Source: Fomitopsis serialis (lineage: Eukaryota > Basidiomycota > Agaricomycetes > Polyporales > Fomitopsidaceae). Taken from it: a stretch of DNA of 64,000 bases. This document shows positions 12,020 through 22,100 of this stretch, piece after piece. Position 1 is the stretch's first letter. The number at the start of each line of letters is the position of its first letter. Under the pieces are notes generated by a model. The model was not told where the DNA came from, made no database searches, and worked only from the letters and a program-made list of their open reading frames with translations. The DNA is taken from contig NW_025955083.1 in assembly GCF_022376445.1 (NCBI RefSeq), positions 60,494-124,493 of the forward strand, given 5' to 3'. Both the position numbers and the translations under genes were made by a program.

Positions 12020-12067
12020 GCGGGTGCCTCGCGAAGGTGCGGACGGGGTGTTGGTCGACTCGGACAT
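6761..12067 (-). CDS. Giant single ORF of the LTR element, unknown function (1,768 aa)
   Basis: One uninterrupted frame fills the element between the LTRs. The start chosen is MSESTNTPSAPSRG at 12067; an in-frame ATG lies 12 codons upstream at 12103. Residues about 22-70 are a charged helical, coiled-coil-like stretch. Most of the rest is Ser/Thr/Pro/Asp-rich and probably disordered. It includes an internal duplication: VVRPIDHEDGTSAS is echoed by VRVVGHEDGASAL, each followed by DDLAVVP-type segments. The last ~200 residues contain a folded-looking part (VDVSQWPTDEVLRELCFSLL onward), then an acidic Tyr/Ser/Glu tail. I see no zinc knuckle, no D(T/S)G protease, no YxDD and no DDE motif. It could be a divergent Gag or an unrelated carried gene. 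Confidence 0.8.
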   Translation of the reverse strand: MSESTNTPSAPSRGTRGSHSGTRSKLKALRAEVRAKLAASQERINKALEESKQLEAELLATVDAALSEASSRSRSSRTKTTRTESSHREDSAGALTEQAPSDREVEQAPRTERLEPNVEPAQNRPETDSPPASTQPMKLGTTLRSGERAELDNVAVVELVPGLNEQRQELTRISTREGIGTQYYSSTVCSGNEPTRVDTLVACSEMSRDTKYIYSLSNAVRATTSSLLDATRDALNATGVERHESVVSAPSSSAHRTTLDRHHRPLVLASSHSLGSHLERPSGEPDARAAPTRVRTRVREWLADLPPVQSGATDDLVPPGTRSPIPHSPAPQLSLLVPRLDLGGPLFESDDSGDRHSGSGDTQPSRMTQDLNDARSSPTPSRKTERTMDNAEQGEWKEDRGQRSSEVEEGTQGQREEGCGASRMHEHEGSTTTGTYSPYVPASPPPLPVPAPARVTTDERFVVRPIDHEDGTSASRYDCEVVPDVSRDSTSVLRDDLAVVPSNLRGSTPRIRDDLVVVPSISQSDTADAQQCTSDVSHSSITDRWIASTPRLMLDVHATDQHKGSRTEGTPLMDVPTSTPPTLPASAPTSVATNVQFFVRVVGHEDGASALRDDPTVVPPILQGRAHAVGDDLAVVPPNSRGSTTDLQRCMSEVLYSASTVHCAARTPSLLLDVPGGYDHCASTVPDPSSGRPIARPTATPHGLHVLTEVQAPSCSDVAEPPEVQLARSWDDLDDISSSPQSRAADLREDLHSQPEVQAPGSSKTAEHLAVQLTGPRYNPDRLDEAADLGLDFDLDLSSNSIHRSLRDLGAPMSALPDDRVFPSNARARDRDPTTALPTVQRPALTDPDRPERLLDRQPGENFTVLADGSLLGTPRQHPVDISAPPNTAGDYDECDEPQDDRAPGSSHEGWKDGQDRDGEEVDEGVEAGDSDGDGQAEGGEGEGCSVREEDEQTCSKDEGTPLLDVSPSPLQPSPIPPPPLVTTTTTNAVVVAVTTCVGGTDDPRGDLQVATGTVTQRGTIDERASSSKELGGDQDSEYLAVIAPPSPPTVPLSASIATTRKVVAIDSGPSTSQSDSVVASAATHGGASGAHTRTTDSPHLATTGAAPPSSSMLSVGAAEHPSKEECEYPRVLAHPLDPHAEGTAYGHDRPTAKGEYREVLANSSSWFAVPPPCRTGMNHSTVVNECQDGIVAGPHSVDCEQSTKTPTTVDVRWAAPEKQWQLSGRYVLPARRVQQDRRELVVSFDGEHQPKYHGVFGTPSERDRELPPPSTSTMDLSLLPPDLAQSNDSTRIDNPTSGARTSGENESSFSRVRSTAGTSSEVSASTCTTRRSSRAQTRSRSRELVGSFPMQLDELDAPSARRQEPSDTGEQQCSPTIGGTETEPVRVHEGATVLMRGGTLQKGEGSGASSGHRLRHTTTSTSREDVLVSNPAATWTPSRELDVQVIHGDSTRRSATRTLSQGLNVQYTSRVASTSHSGVLGSDAVTGCTSSVELDVRASRRTSRQVPPVPRVSSDRLDVQNTGDRLGHDLTREDGTSRREVPVLNQACTPDRPVTVDVSQWPTDEVLRELCFSLLADQLDHDFDEAECAASDGEWAIWAHCKRSALSCGQAIEEMSPRLGTYSRAARRAWDHFQRELEVVPLEFDPLLVAPLPMEMVRYWAYNKLGWLVVPPRSQPQDDSDWYNSSDEEPHTTTREDYSDHVESESLSESEHHSSWDSSNPGSEGANAVVVSDYYEQSEMEDTYSSSALPAEDEGNSEDADYYSESE

Positions 12068-12205
12068 CTTGTCGAGTTGTCGAGTTGGCCAGAGGATGAT
12101 CAAAGTAGCATAGAGTTTGTTGATGTCGAATTTCGAGGTTCGAGAGTTTGTTGCCTAGAGTAGATAGTCCCAGAGAGATAGAAGCTTTTCTGGAGCGCAA
12201 AAAAG

Positions 12206-12405
12206 TGTAAGGCGCCTTACTCGTCGTGCCTCGTATGCGCTGCACCCAGTCTCTATTCAAGAGGTACTGTCTACAGATTGCATACAAAGGCGGTGACGAG
12301 GTAAAGCTGAGGGCTCGTAGGTGCGCCGGCGCGCCATACGAGTCCTGGAGCAAACAAGGACAAATATGTAATGTAAAATATACCGTAACGGGAATATCCG
12401 TTACA
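12206..12405 (-). repeat. 5' LTR (200 bp)
   Basis: It is identical to the left LTR at 6331-6530. It is followed on the plus strand by the second GTCCC (12406-12410) and then by resumed fungalysin coding sequence. Confidence 0.97.
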
Positions 12406-13215
12406 GTCCCGGACGCCGCCAACCCCGCCAAGGCGAAGGCTGCGTTCATCCAAGTGCCCAACGGCGACTCGATGTCCCTCGAGCTCGTTTGGAAGCTGGG
12501 TTTCCGTGGCGTGGCACGGTCCAATTCCTGGCGACCGGCCACCGTTCGAGGTCGAGATGCAGGGCAACTGTTACGAGGCCGCCGCGAGCGCCTGCCAGCC
12601 GCATCGCCTTATTTCCGCCGTCGGCTGGGCATCAGACTCGCCGATGTCGGTTGCTCCCATCCCGCGCAGGCGAGTTGCTGGTATTCAACTTCACGTACGT
12701 CCCGAAGAAGACGGAGAGGGAGGATGCGCTTGATGAGGCGCAGAAGTACGCCAACGCAGCAGGCACCCAGTTGTTCTACACCAGCAACCTCGTGCATGAT
12801 CTGTACTAACGGTATGGCTTCGACGAGGTCTCGGGTAACTTCCAGCAGCGCAACTTCGGTGACTCGGTCGCGGTTGCTAGGAGAACGATGGCGTCATTGC
12901 CAAAGCTCAGGACGGCAGCGGGTACAAGAACGGTGAGTCAATAGGTAGCTTAGTGGAGAACTTAGAACTCATCCTTGTTGCAGCCAACTTCATGGCCCAT
13001 CCTGGTGGTCAGAACGGTCGTTGCAGGATGTACCTCTGGAACACTGCGAACCCGCACCACGGCGGTGATCTTGAGGCTGGCATTGCGATCCACGAGCTCT
13101 CGCGCGGTCTCAGCACGCGTCTGGCGGGTGGTCCTGCCACCTCCGGCTGCCTTGGCTGGGGTGAATCCGGCGGCATGGGTGAGGGCTGGGGAGACTTCCT
13201 CGCCACCACCAATGC
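12406..13215 (+). pseudogene. Fungalysin (M36) right fragment, broken catalytic domain
   Basis: Family segments occur in order. The propeptide part is VEMQGNCYEAAASA and VGWASDSPMSVAPIP. The catalytic part is [75 protein letters not shown] and [13 protein letters not shown]. Fungalysins are secreted zinc proteases with an HExxH motif. Here the second histidine is replaced (HELSR), a stop follows NLVHDLY at about 12,808, roughly 100 residues between VAPIP and FNFTY are missing, and the frame shifts more than once. One intron (about 12932-12981) is retained, so this is a DNA-level copy. The match fades after GWGDFLATT and the C-terminal third is absent. Confidence 0.88.
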
Positions 13216-14522
13216 GCTTGAGTGCATTTTGCACCGCGCGCGTGCGAGGAGTGGGAGGTGCGAATGCACGGACTCGAGGACGGGTTCGCCGAGTCTGCAG
13301 AGCCTGCCAGCAGAGGCGATCACGAAAGAAATGGACGAGTGCGCCGCGTTGGGCGTACGCGGTCGCGTTCGATGTCTTCCGCCATAATTAGCTAAGTACT
13401 CGGGTCGTCGGCGTGAACGGTGGTCGCCAATAGTGTGCATGCGAGCATACAGTGCGCCGTTCACTTCCGCGTGCAACCACGTCCACCGAGTCGCCGCGGC
13501 GCGGCGCGGCGCCCACGAGGGATGAGCGTGCCGCACCACCCTCCCCGACCATATATCCCTGCACGCGAGGGACGAGCGTGCCCGCCCGCCACGTCCATAT
13601 CTGGACGTGACCATATCCGGCCATATTCAGCGCCTCCGACCCGTCGCGCACGCGACCCACACCGCCACCACCGCATTCCCCGCTGTCCAGTCCGCCGGCG
13701 GTCGTACAGGTCGCCCGTCACCCAAGCCGCCGGCATCCGCTGTTGTCCACGGTGCTACCGTTCCGCAGCGCCGCTTGGAGGGCGCTGCGGGCCAGAGGAT
13801 GAGTGTCCCCGCTGTCCATGAGTCCCCTCCGAGTCTGTGGCCACCCGTCGCCGCTGCCCCCCACAAGCCCCGCGTAGACACACCAAAACGCTGTTAAAAA
13901 GGCGTCGCTCAGGCCTGCCACGGCTTAGTTGCGTCCGCAGCGGGCAGGCGTGGCTTGAGCAGGGTGTGGAAGCTTGGTTCAGTCACAGAACCTCTCGCGC
14001 GAGTCCCTCGAAACCTCTCAGGCGAGTCCTTCGAGTTCAGCAATGGCGAGCACAAGCTACCGGGTGTCAATCATGCCATCGGCGGTCTCGGCAACCAGAC
14101 ACAACCCCATCGCGAAGAGCGTCGATGGGCTCGAATGCATGGACTCCAGGGCATCAGGAAATCCCCCCCATTCAATTTGGGCTAATTCACGTGAATTTCC
14201 CCGAAATTTGGTTAGGACCCATTTAGCTGACCTCTACGAAATTTGCTCGAATTCTGGCAAATCTCGCACGAATTTACCCCACCCAAATGAGACCTCTGTA
14301 CCCTCTTGATTCACATGAATTCGCATCTTTTTGAACATGAATTTGCTTTTTTGGAACATGAATTCCCATTTTTTCGGAACACAAATACCCCTAGATGAGC
14401 CATTGCACTACATGGACCAGGTATAGAAGCATCATGGATCACCAACTCGTAGTAACTACTCGTCGTGGCTGTCCAATGACACAAAGGTTTCAGTCATGTA
14501 GAGAACCCAAGAACAAAAAAAA
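13216..14522. other. Gene-free stretch with AT-rich tail
   Basis: No supported gene. 13,400-13,900 is GC-rich with uninformative open frames. About 14,170-14,390 is AT-rich, with loosely repeated forms of GAACATGAATT and CGAATTT. Somewhat similar CGAATTTG/CACAAATT sequence appears at 55,295-55,400, downstream of another gene. Confidence 0.4.
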
Positions 14523-17500
14523 CTATAACATCGCGTCGTCGATGTCGTTGCCCGCAGTCTCGTTGTTGACGAACTTGCTTGTGCCAGGTTGATTGACTCC
14601 GATTTCCCTTTGAGATGATATGTCCTGCACATCCTTTAGTTCGTGCAATGTACCAATCTCAGAACACGACTCACTTTGCTGCCTTGTACATATATGCCAA
14701 TAGCTTGTGTCGCCCACTCACATTGATCCCCGTGAGAGTGGCCACATGACCAGTGTAATGGGCTTCGTGCATCGTCGCATTGAATCCCTGCCCAGTCCTC
14801 AGAGGGCGGCGAACTCCATCGAGCCCCTCTCGAATAGCAGCACCAGCCTTCAAGACGATAGTCAGTACTTTGATAGTTGATCAGAAGACGTAGGGATGTA
14901 GACCATTGTGGCCATGAAGGAAGCCATGACTATAGGTATTTCGAGTTGAGTGCCTCGACACCAGTCTTGATCGACGACACGAAGAAGCCGTCGTCGAGTG
15001 GGAAGAAGGCATTCGTCCCGAAGAAAAGAGTGTTGATCATCTTGATGATAGGCTGGGCACAGAAGGGTAAGTTCGGCTGGAAGTCGCCGTATTTGCCCTT
15101 CTAGGAGAGATGTGAGCAGTTCCGAGAGCATGTAGATAGACAGCATACTCACCTTCATGTTGAGGGTCCCTGGGCTTATATAGCGGTTGTCGACAGTAAG
15201 GAGGCGGGTGGCCTTCTTGATCGCCGATGGGTCATCCTCGAGGTCCTTGAGACCATATGCTTCCCACGCGATGTCACGAGCAGCCTTGTACAGTGGACCC
15301 CGCACACTCGACATCCTGTCAATCGGCTGAACCAATCCATGAGCAGGCAACGAGATTGCAGAAGGGTAGTTAACCTCACGATCTTCGTCATATCAGTGCT
15401 GTACTTCGTGTCACTGAGAAGCCGCTCGGTTATGTCTGTGTAGTTTAGTCGCACAGATGCATCGACAAGCATGTCGAGAAACATAGGTGGACGCGCGTAT
15501 TTGTTTGGGAAGGCGTTCACTCGAAGGAGCGCACGTGGTAACTCGTGCGCAATCGTCTCCGAAAGGAGTGACTTAACCTTTCCAGATCGCTGGGACATGA
15601 TACCCGCGGCCGTCTTACCATCCTCGTTGTATGAGAGGGCCGTGACCACCGCCCACTTGACAGGTGGCTTCGTGGGAGCCTTGCGAACACTGGCATCATC
15701 ACCGGAAGATGCACTGTCGTCGTCCGAGTCCTGAGCCAACGGCGCCTCCACCCGATCCGGCACACCTGCCTATAATATTTGGCAGTTAGCGGTGATCAAG
15801 GCACGTCGGTATTGTCGTCATACCGTTTTGGAAGGCTTTCCACGCGGTGCCTTCGGCTGAAGTGTTGCCACAAGCTCGATTGACTCGTCGTCTTCACTCG
15901 CCGTCCCAAAGTACTGTACAGTGGAAACGAGATTAGACTTAACAGGCAAGCACTGGGAAACCGCGAGTGCATGCTCCCCATGCATTTCATTGACGAGATT
16001 ATGCGCACCTCTGGGGATGCTCGCTGCACCATGTGAGAGCGACGCAGGCCGTGATATCCATGAACATGTGAGGTACATCATTGGTAAGCCTCACACTTAC
16101 CCGTTTGTGCTGTGACGATGAAGATGTACATGTCAGCGGCAATCGCAACAGCGCCGGCGTGGACTACACACCACTTTCCTGGCAGGCGTCGACACAGATC
16201 TTGGCGCCTTGAGCGCTGCACCCAATTCCTTGCCTGGCTGCGACTTAAGCTGCATGATTGCACAGGGGTTGAGTCGTGAGTGACGTTTGAAAGGTATAAG
16301 GCTCATGAAACAATACCGTCGTGGCCGTATCATTGGCAATGGGTGCAGCCTTGACCTTGCCCTTAGCACCGCGGCGCGACTTGCGACCTGTGACAACAAA
16401 GCGCTCATCAACGAAGTACTCCATGTCCTCCGCAGTGAGCGCAGGAGCCGGGGTGTCCTCATCGAAGCATGTGAGTGGATGCACATTTTCTATGAAATGC
16501 GAGGACTTACATGGTCCGGAACATCATCTCGGATGCCTTCTTGCTCATTGGGCTTCGGCTTCGGCTTGGTTCTGTTGGCTTCCACGAGGTCGCCAGCCGG
16601 GCTAGGCGTCGTAGTGGATCGGCCGCTGGTATCATTCTGTGCATTCAACCTCGGTATCAGCACAAGGCACTAGCTGAGGTGAGCACCATGTACGTCACCT
16701 TGGAGTTATCATGGCTGTTTTGAGGTCCCTTGTCGTGGGTCTCCGCCTGGCCCACCGTGACAGTGACTGCTTTGCCAGTGGCACGACGCTTGGCACGATT
16801 GACAATCATTGCCTGCATCGGATGAGTTAGTGAGGCTGGTTAAGTGGTGGAAACAACGGTCAAGACGTACTTGCCATGCAGGATCGGGGACGCGCTCATC
16901 ACTGGCCTCGGCGCTTTCAACTGGGTCCGAGTCACCGCTTTCATGGTCTTGAGAGCATGCAGAGCTGTCGTCGTCGTCGAGGAAGTCGGCCTTGTACTCG
17001 GAGTCGGTGCCAGTGGAGGCATCGTGGTCCGTCAGATCATTGCGCGACTTGTGGTCGCGGCGGGTCTCAGCTTTCGAGACAAGAGTTGCGGTCTGGGAAG
17101 ATTGTGCAGTGAGTGCGCGTGGGAAACATGGCGCTCGAGGAACGCCACTATTGTACTCACGCCTTGTTTGAGTTGCTGGGCGATCTTCTCTGCCTTCCGT
17201 TGAGAAATGGCAGGTTCGTACTCAACGCCGAAGTCTTCATCTTGCTCACGGCCAGCATCTGACTGGATCAGATCATCTTCGGAGTCTTGCTCCTGCTCGG
17301 ATGCGCTGACACTTCCTGCAGGTTTCTCTGGACGAGTCAAAGTCATCGTATGACCATCACATCGGGATGGACAGGGCGTACTCTCAGCTGCATTGGTATG
17401 TGCCATCTCGACATCCTGGTCTGTGTCACCGACTTCTTGGCCTGCAGAGCAGGACTGCATTGAACGACCACTTGCCGTGAACAGATTCAGTTACGTACCT

Positions 17501-18230
17501 TCAGCTTGGATTGTATCCAGTGCCTTGCTGATACTATCCGAGTCGGTGGCGGGCTTGTGGGGCGGCGACGCTGCAAAAGCTAGGCATAAAAGGAGGCCAA
17601 AGGGATATGGGAGGTAAGTCCCTACATTCCGTGCTCATCACACGCCCTCGCTTGACGGTACTCGCTGTAGGGGAGGGACCGACTTCAGAGGCTTTGCGCT
17701 CACGCTTCTTACCGCTGGGCAGCCAAACTGTACGAACGTCGAATATCAGCATGACATGTGGAGAAAGTGGACAAGGCATGTCTTTGATACCTCTGTCTTT
17801 GTACGCCTGCGCTTTGGCTGAGCGCGGTTGGGTGACTGGGGTGCCAGTGCGCGTTGCGACGGTCAATATATGTACTTACAACAAGCTATGAAAGATGCTC
17901 AGACTCACTCGTAGGATTGGCTATCTCATTCTCGCGGGCGGCTTCAAATGCGGTCTGTTCAGCTCGCTTTTGGTTCTTGATCTCCTTTGCGAGCTCTTGC
18001 AGGTCAGGATCGACTTCTTGGGATGACCGAGACACACGGGACTTGGACTTGACACCAGTGTCTAGTCCTTCAAGTTCACGCAATATTCGGTAAGCACTCA
18101 CATTCAGCTCGCGTGTTGTACCGTGTTCACACTTACCTGCGTTGCCACCTTCGGTTTCTGCAGGGTCTTCAATCTGGTCCGCCTTTGTCTTCCTGCCGCG
18201 TCGTTTCTTGCTGGTGGGCGCTGGTGGCAT
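14523..18230 (-). CDS. DUF6532-family protein, multi-exon, probably with a frameshift
   Basis: The start is MPPAPTSKKRRGRKTKADQ at 18230 and the last exon ends in NETAGNDIDDAML at 14523. Many short exons encode an acidic, Lys-rich, probably nuclear N-terminal half. Clear pieces are at 18137-18230, about 17915-18070, about 17166-17460 and about 16880-17108. The C-terminal DUF6532 region runs from about 15,700: LLSETIAHELPRALLRVNAF, LTVDNRYISPGT, QPIIKMINTLFFGTNAFFP, then FNATMHEAHYTGHVATL. Between KTGVEAL and LEIPIVMASFMATMVY, near 14,965, the frame shifts by one base, so this copy may be inactive. The function of DUF6532 is unknown; it is abundant in Agaricomycetes. It is transcribed divergently from the Plavaka gene. 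Middle exon limits are approximate. Confidence 0.65.
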
Positions 18231-19145
18231 GACTGGTGAGCTGCGGCAACTGAGGGGCAGGACAACAGGGTTCCACCACACGGGCTCGGAGGGAGGTCGT
18301 GGGCGCGAGGAGAGAGGCAAGGGCTTGGAGGTGCCAGCGGGCCCGGGGGAATCTCCAGGCACAAATTTGGCCGTTGATTTAGGGTGCCGTGGCGGGCCAT
18401 GCCACTGCGGGTTATCAAGCCCTGCCCCGGGTCTGCATTTCTGCCTGTGCTCTGCGGCCCGAGCCCTGCCTCTGGGCAAGAGTTAGCGGCCTGCGATGGA
18501 CCGTTGGGCATTGCGGCATGTGGGCGGCGGCTGCGTGTGTTGCTTAACTCGGACCCTGGTGCAAGGGTATTAGTACGGTCACTGAGTCGACATCGCTCAC
18601 ACACTTAAGGTGTTTGTTACCTTACAGTACACGCCCGCCATGCCGACGCAGCACGCAGGCGGGCGTTCTGCCAAACAAGGATGGCGAAATCGAGCTCTGG
18701 CGAGCTTGTGTTCACCGAACCAGGCCTCAATCATCATGCACACATCCCGCTACATGTTCAATATGGTCCTCCTCCTCCTTCTGCCGGCGATTACCAGCCT
18801 TTTGCTCTTGCACCTTTCAACATTGCCAGGCGTCGCGAGCCGCCCCGACTCCCCTGCAGGGCCGCGAACCCGAGAACAGTACAGCAGTGCTTTCCAGCGA
18901 CACGGAGGACGACCCGAAGATGGATCGACTGGATTTTTTGCAGGGCAATCAGAAGTCGAATGGGTGGCATTACAATGGGTCTCGGTGTATGCCTACCTTG
19001 TTCTCTGGGCGGTAGCATCTGGTGAGTTCAAGTGCAGTGTCCACTTGTGTGATAACCAGTTACGAGTTCCACTGACATCCGACCCTCAACAGCCAGTCTC
19101 TGTCAAGCTGATTGGCTCCCTATCACGAGGCTTCTCATAACTTGC
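18231..19145. other. Divergent intergenic region; possible 5' exon of the Plavaka gene
   Basis: This lies between the starts of the DUF6532 gene (-) and the Plavaka gene (+). Some plus-strand frames at 18,640-19,020 look protein-like (for example SSDTEDDPKMDRLDFLQ), and a GT..AG pair at about 19021-19092 could splice such an exon to the ubiquitin-like exon. I could not build one consistent frame. Shared promoter sequence for both genes would be expected here. Confidence 0.35.
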
Positions 19146-22100
19146 ATGGTCAGGACACGCCATCGTCGAGGTCACTTCACCCATGTTCGGCTGGACCATC
19201 GAAGGCGAATAACTGCGGAGTCGACATACACAATATTTGTGCGCCCGTGCGCTGGGCGAAGTATACCAATCGGTCAGTTTTCGATTAATGATTGCTCATT
19301 GAATTTCACTCAACATCTGCTTATGTCCGCCCAGTCGTATCTGACAGTACCACAATCGCAGATATCAGGCGACTGCTTGTCGCCAAAGGCGTCCCTTCAT
19401 CGCTTGCCCGGTCAATTGGTCTGGCAGTGTCGAATAAGCCGTTTCACGTCTTGAAGGACACCCAACGCATCAGTGACATTGGAGCTGGCCCTCTCGCCCA
19501 TCTCTGCATGAATGTGGGCCTCCCAGGTGTGCTTTCACTCCCTCGTACTTACTAGACCAATGTCTGACCCTGCGAATTCGGAATGTGATTTCACAGGTGG
19601 TACGCACCGTGCCAGCCCGCTCGAAAGCGCCTCGCATCGGTGCATTGGCTGCGGCGCCTCGGGATTCGATATTGACGCACTATCACGTCATGTCGTACGC
19701 TCAGGTGATCCTCGATGCCAGGCCAGCGTCACACAAGCAATGGAAGCAGCACGCCTGCATGCGCGCGCTCGACTCGCGCTCGCTCGTGGGTCGCCCGAAC
19801 CTGCCGCAGGACCTTCTAATCATCTCATTGGACGACTTGACCAGCCTGGGAGTGCACCAGATCGATTAGAACCAGGGCTTACGGCGGCACATGCGAACCA
19901 GCCAGTGGACGAAGGTGAGCATTGTACTTAATAGCGGGCATGTCGCGCAGTAACCAACCGGGTTTCTGCACCAGAGCTCGACGGTCCCCTTGAGTACCTA
20001 GACCCAGACGACAACATTCAAGTTGACCTCGATGGGCAAGATGCGCTGAGCGAGCCCCTACTAGACGATGCAGTCGACAAGTTACCTTTCACGTCAGACT
20101 CGTCATCCGATGACGAAGATGAGCGGGACTACGAGGACGCACCGCCAAGGCCCTTGAACCGCAGCCCATCCCCTCAGGCAAGGGCATTGAGATCACCCTC
20201 TGCAGGATCCGATCGACCACTCGGTCCTGATGATCACGACCACGAGAATAATCAAGGCCGCCCTGACGGAACCCAGGACGATATGGACGTTGATCGCGAC
20301 GTGCCAGGCATTCAGCCAAGCGATGAGGAGTACTTATTTCACGATCCGTTTGTAGTCCCATTCGCCAGGGCAGCAGTCGGCGAGGCCAATGCGGCTGCGT
20401 CCGAGAATCCCTTTGCTCTCTACGAAGCGGCCTTAGAAGACACACCGGACACGAATGTCTTCGCCCCCTTCGCCTCGCGGATGGAATGGCGCATCGCACA
20501 ATGGGCCAAGACGCGAGGTCCGTCGGCAAGTGCGTTCAATGAATTGCTGGCAATTGACGGGGTACGACAGCTCGCTCTTCCATGTACCTCCGTGGCTCAC
20601 ACAACCCTGAACTCGGCCGATTACCCAGGTTCTTGATGGCCTGGATATCTCATTCAAGAACACCAAGGAACTCAACAAGATCATTGATTCGTTGCTCCCT
20701 CCTCGCCCGAGTTTTGTTCGTCACGTCCTCGAGGTGGATGGGGAGAAGTATGACTTTTGGCTCCGCGATGCTATGGAGTGCATACGCGTGCTCTTCGGAT
20801 CCTCCGATTGGGCCACCAGCATCATCCTGGCGCCCGAGAAACATTACGTTGATCCCACGAAGACGACGCGAGTTTATGGCGACATGCACACTGGCGATTG
20901 GTGGTGGCGCCTGCAGGTATGCTTGCGTTCCCTGGTTGCTCGCAAAACACAAGTCTTAACTCAATTATCGCAGCGCAAACTCGAAAAGAAGCAAGCCGGT
21001 GCGACGATCATACCCCTCATCATTTCGTCAGATAAGACCCAGTTGACGCAGTTTCGCAACCGATCATGTTACCCACTCTATCTCACCATAGGCAATATCC
21101 CCAAGGAGATTCGTCGGAAATCGAGCAGACAGGCCCAACTGCTCATAGGGTATCTTCCAGTTACTCGACTCTCACACATCAAGAGTGACGAAACCCGCCG
21201 TCGGGCGTCCAGCAACCTTTTCCATGCATGCCTTCGCATGGCCCTCGCGCCGACTCGGAAGGCCGGTCGACACGGCACTGTGATGACCACTGGCCGTGGT
21301 ATCGCCAAACGCTGCCACCCCATCTTCGCCGCCTATGTCGGCGACTATCCGGAGATCGTCCTCGTCACGGGTGTGAAGAACGGTGAATGCCCCGCAGGCG
21401 TCGTGGACCCTGACTCCTTGGGCGAGCCTGTGCCTTGTACCCAGCGAGACCTTAATGCAATCTTGGACGCCCTTGTCACTCTCGAGCGGACGGGTTCAGC
21501 AGTCGCCCATGTCAACGCTTGCCAGGCAGCAGGCATCAAACCCCTCACGGACCCATTTTGGCAAGATCTCCCCTACGTCAACATCTACGCGTCTTTGCCC
21601 CCCGATATCCTGCATCAGCTCTACCAAGGGATGGTCAAACATGTTGTCGCATGGACCAAGGCCGCATATGGTGCTCGTGTCATCGACGAACGTTTCCAAG
21701 CCCTCCCTCCCAATCATAACCTCCGCCATTTTTCCAAGGGCATCTCCCACTTGTCGCGCGTCTCTGGCACCGAACACGAAGACATCTGCCGTGTTCTACT
21801 CGGGACCATTGTCGACCTCCGCTTACCTGGCGGCCACAACCCCACTCGCCTCATCCGCGCTGTGCGTGCTCTCCTGGACTTTGTTTATCTCGCACAGCTG
21901 CCCGCGCACACCTCGACGACCCTTGGACAGCTGGACGACGCTCTTGCTCGATTTCATGCGAACAAAGCGGTCTTTGAAGACCTCGGCATTCGCAGCCACT
22001 TCAACTTCCCGAAGCTCCATTCGCTCCAACACTACGCCGCTGGGATTAAGCTCTTTGGGACTGCCGACGGTACAAACACGTCGGCATCCGAACATCTCCA

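Larger units (their letters stand above)
6331..12405 (-). mobile_element. Complete LTR retroelement, apparently non-autonomous (6,075 bp)
   Basis: Identical 200-bp LTRs lie at 6331-6530 and 12206-12405. They begin and end TG..CA in either orientation and are flanked by the 5-bp duplication GTCCC. A purine tract (minus strand GTGGGGGAGAG) sits beside the left LTR, so the element reads right to left, with the 5' LTR on the right. The only long ORF is on the minus strand and lacks recognisable protease, reverse transcriptase, RNase H or integrase motifs. This suggests a large non-autonomous derivative mobilised in trans. I could not assign a primer-binding site to a tRNA. Identical LTRs imply recent insertion. 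The host gene is fungalysin. Confidence 0.92.

Noticed and set aside
6761..12067. Reverse transcriptase or integrase within the element
   Set aside because: I read the whole protein and saw no YxDD-type, H(D/E)..C-type or DDE motif blocks. The composition is disordered Ser/Thr/Asp-rich.
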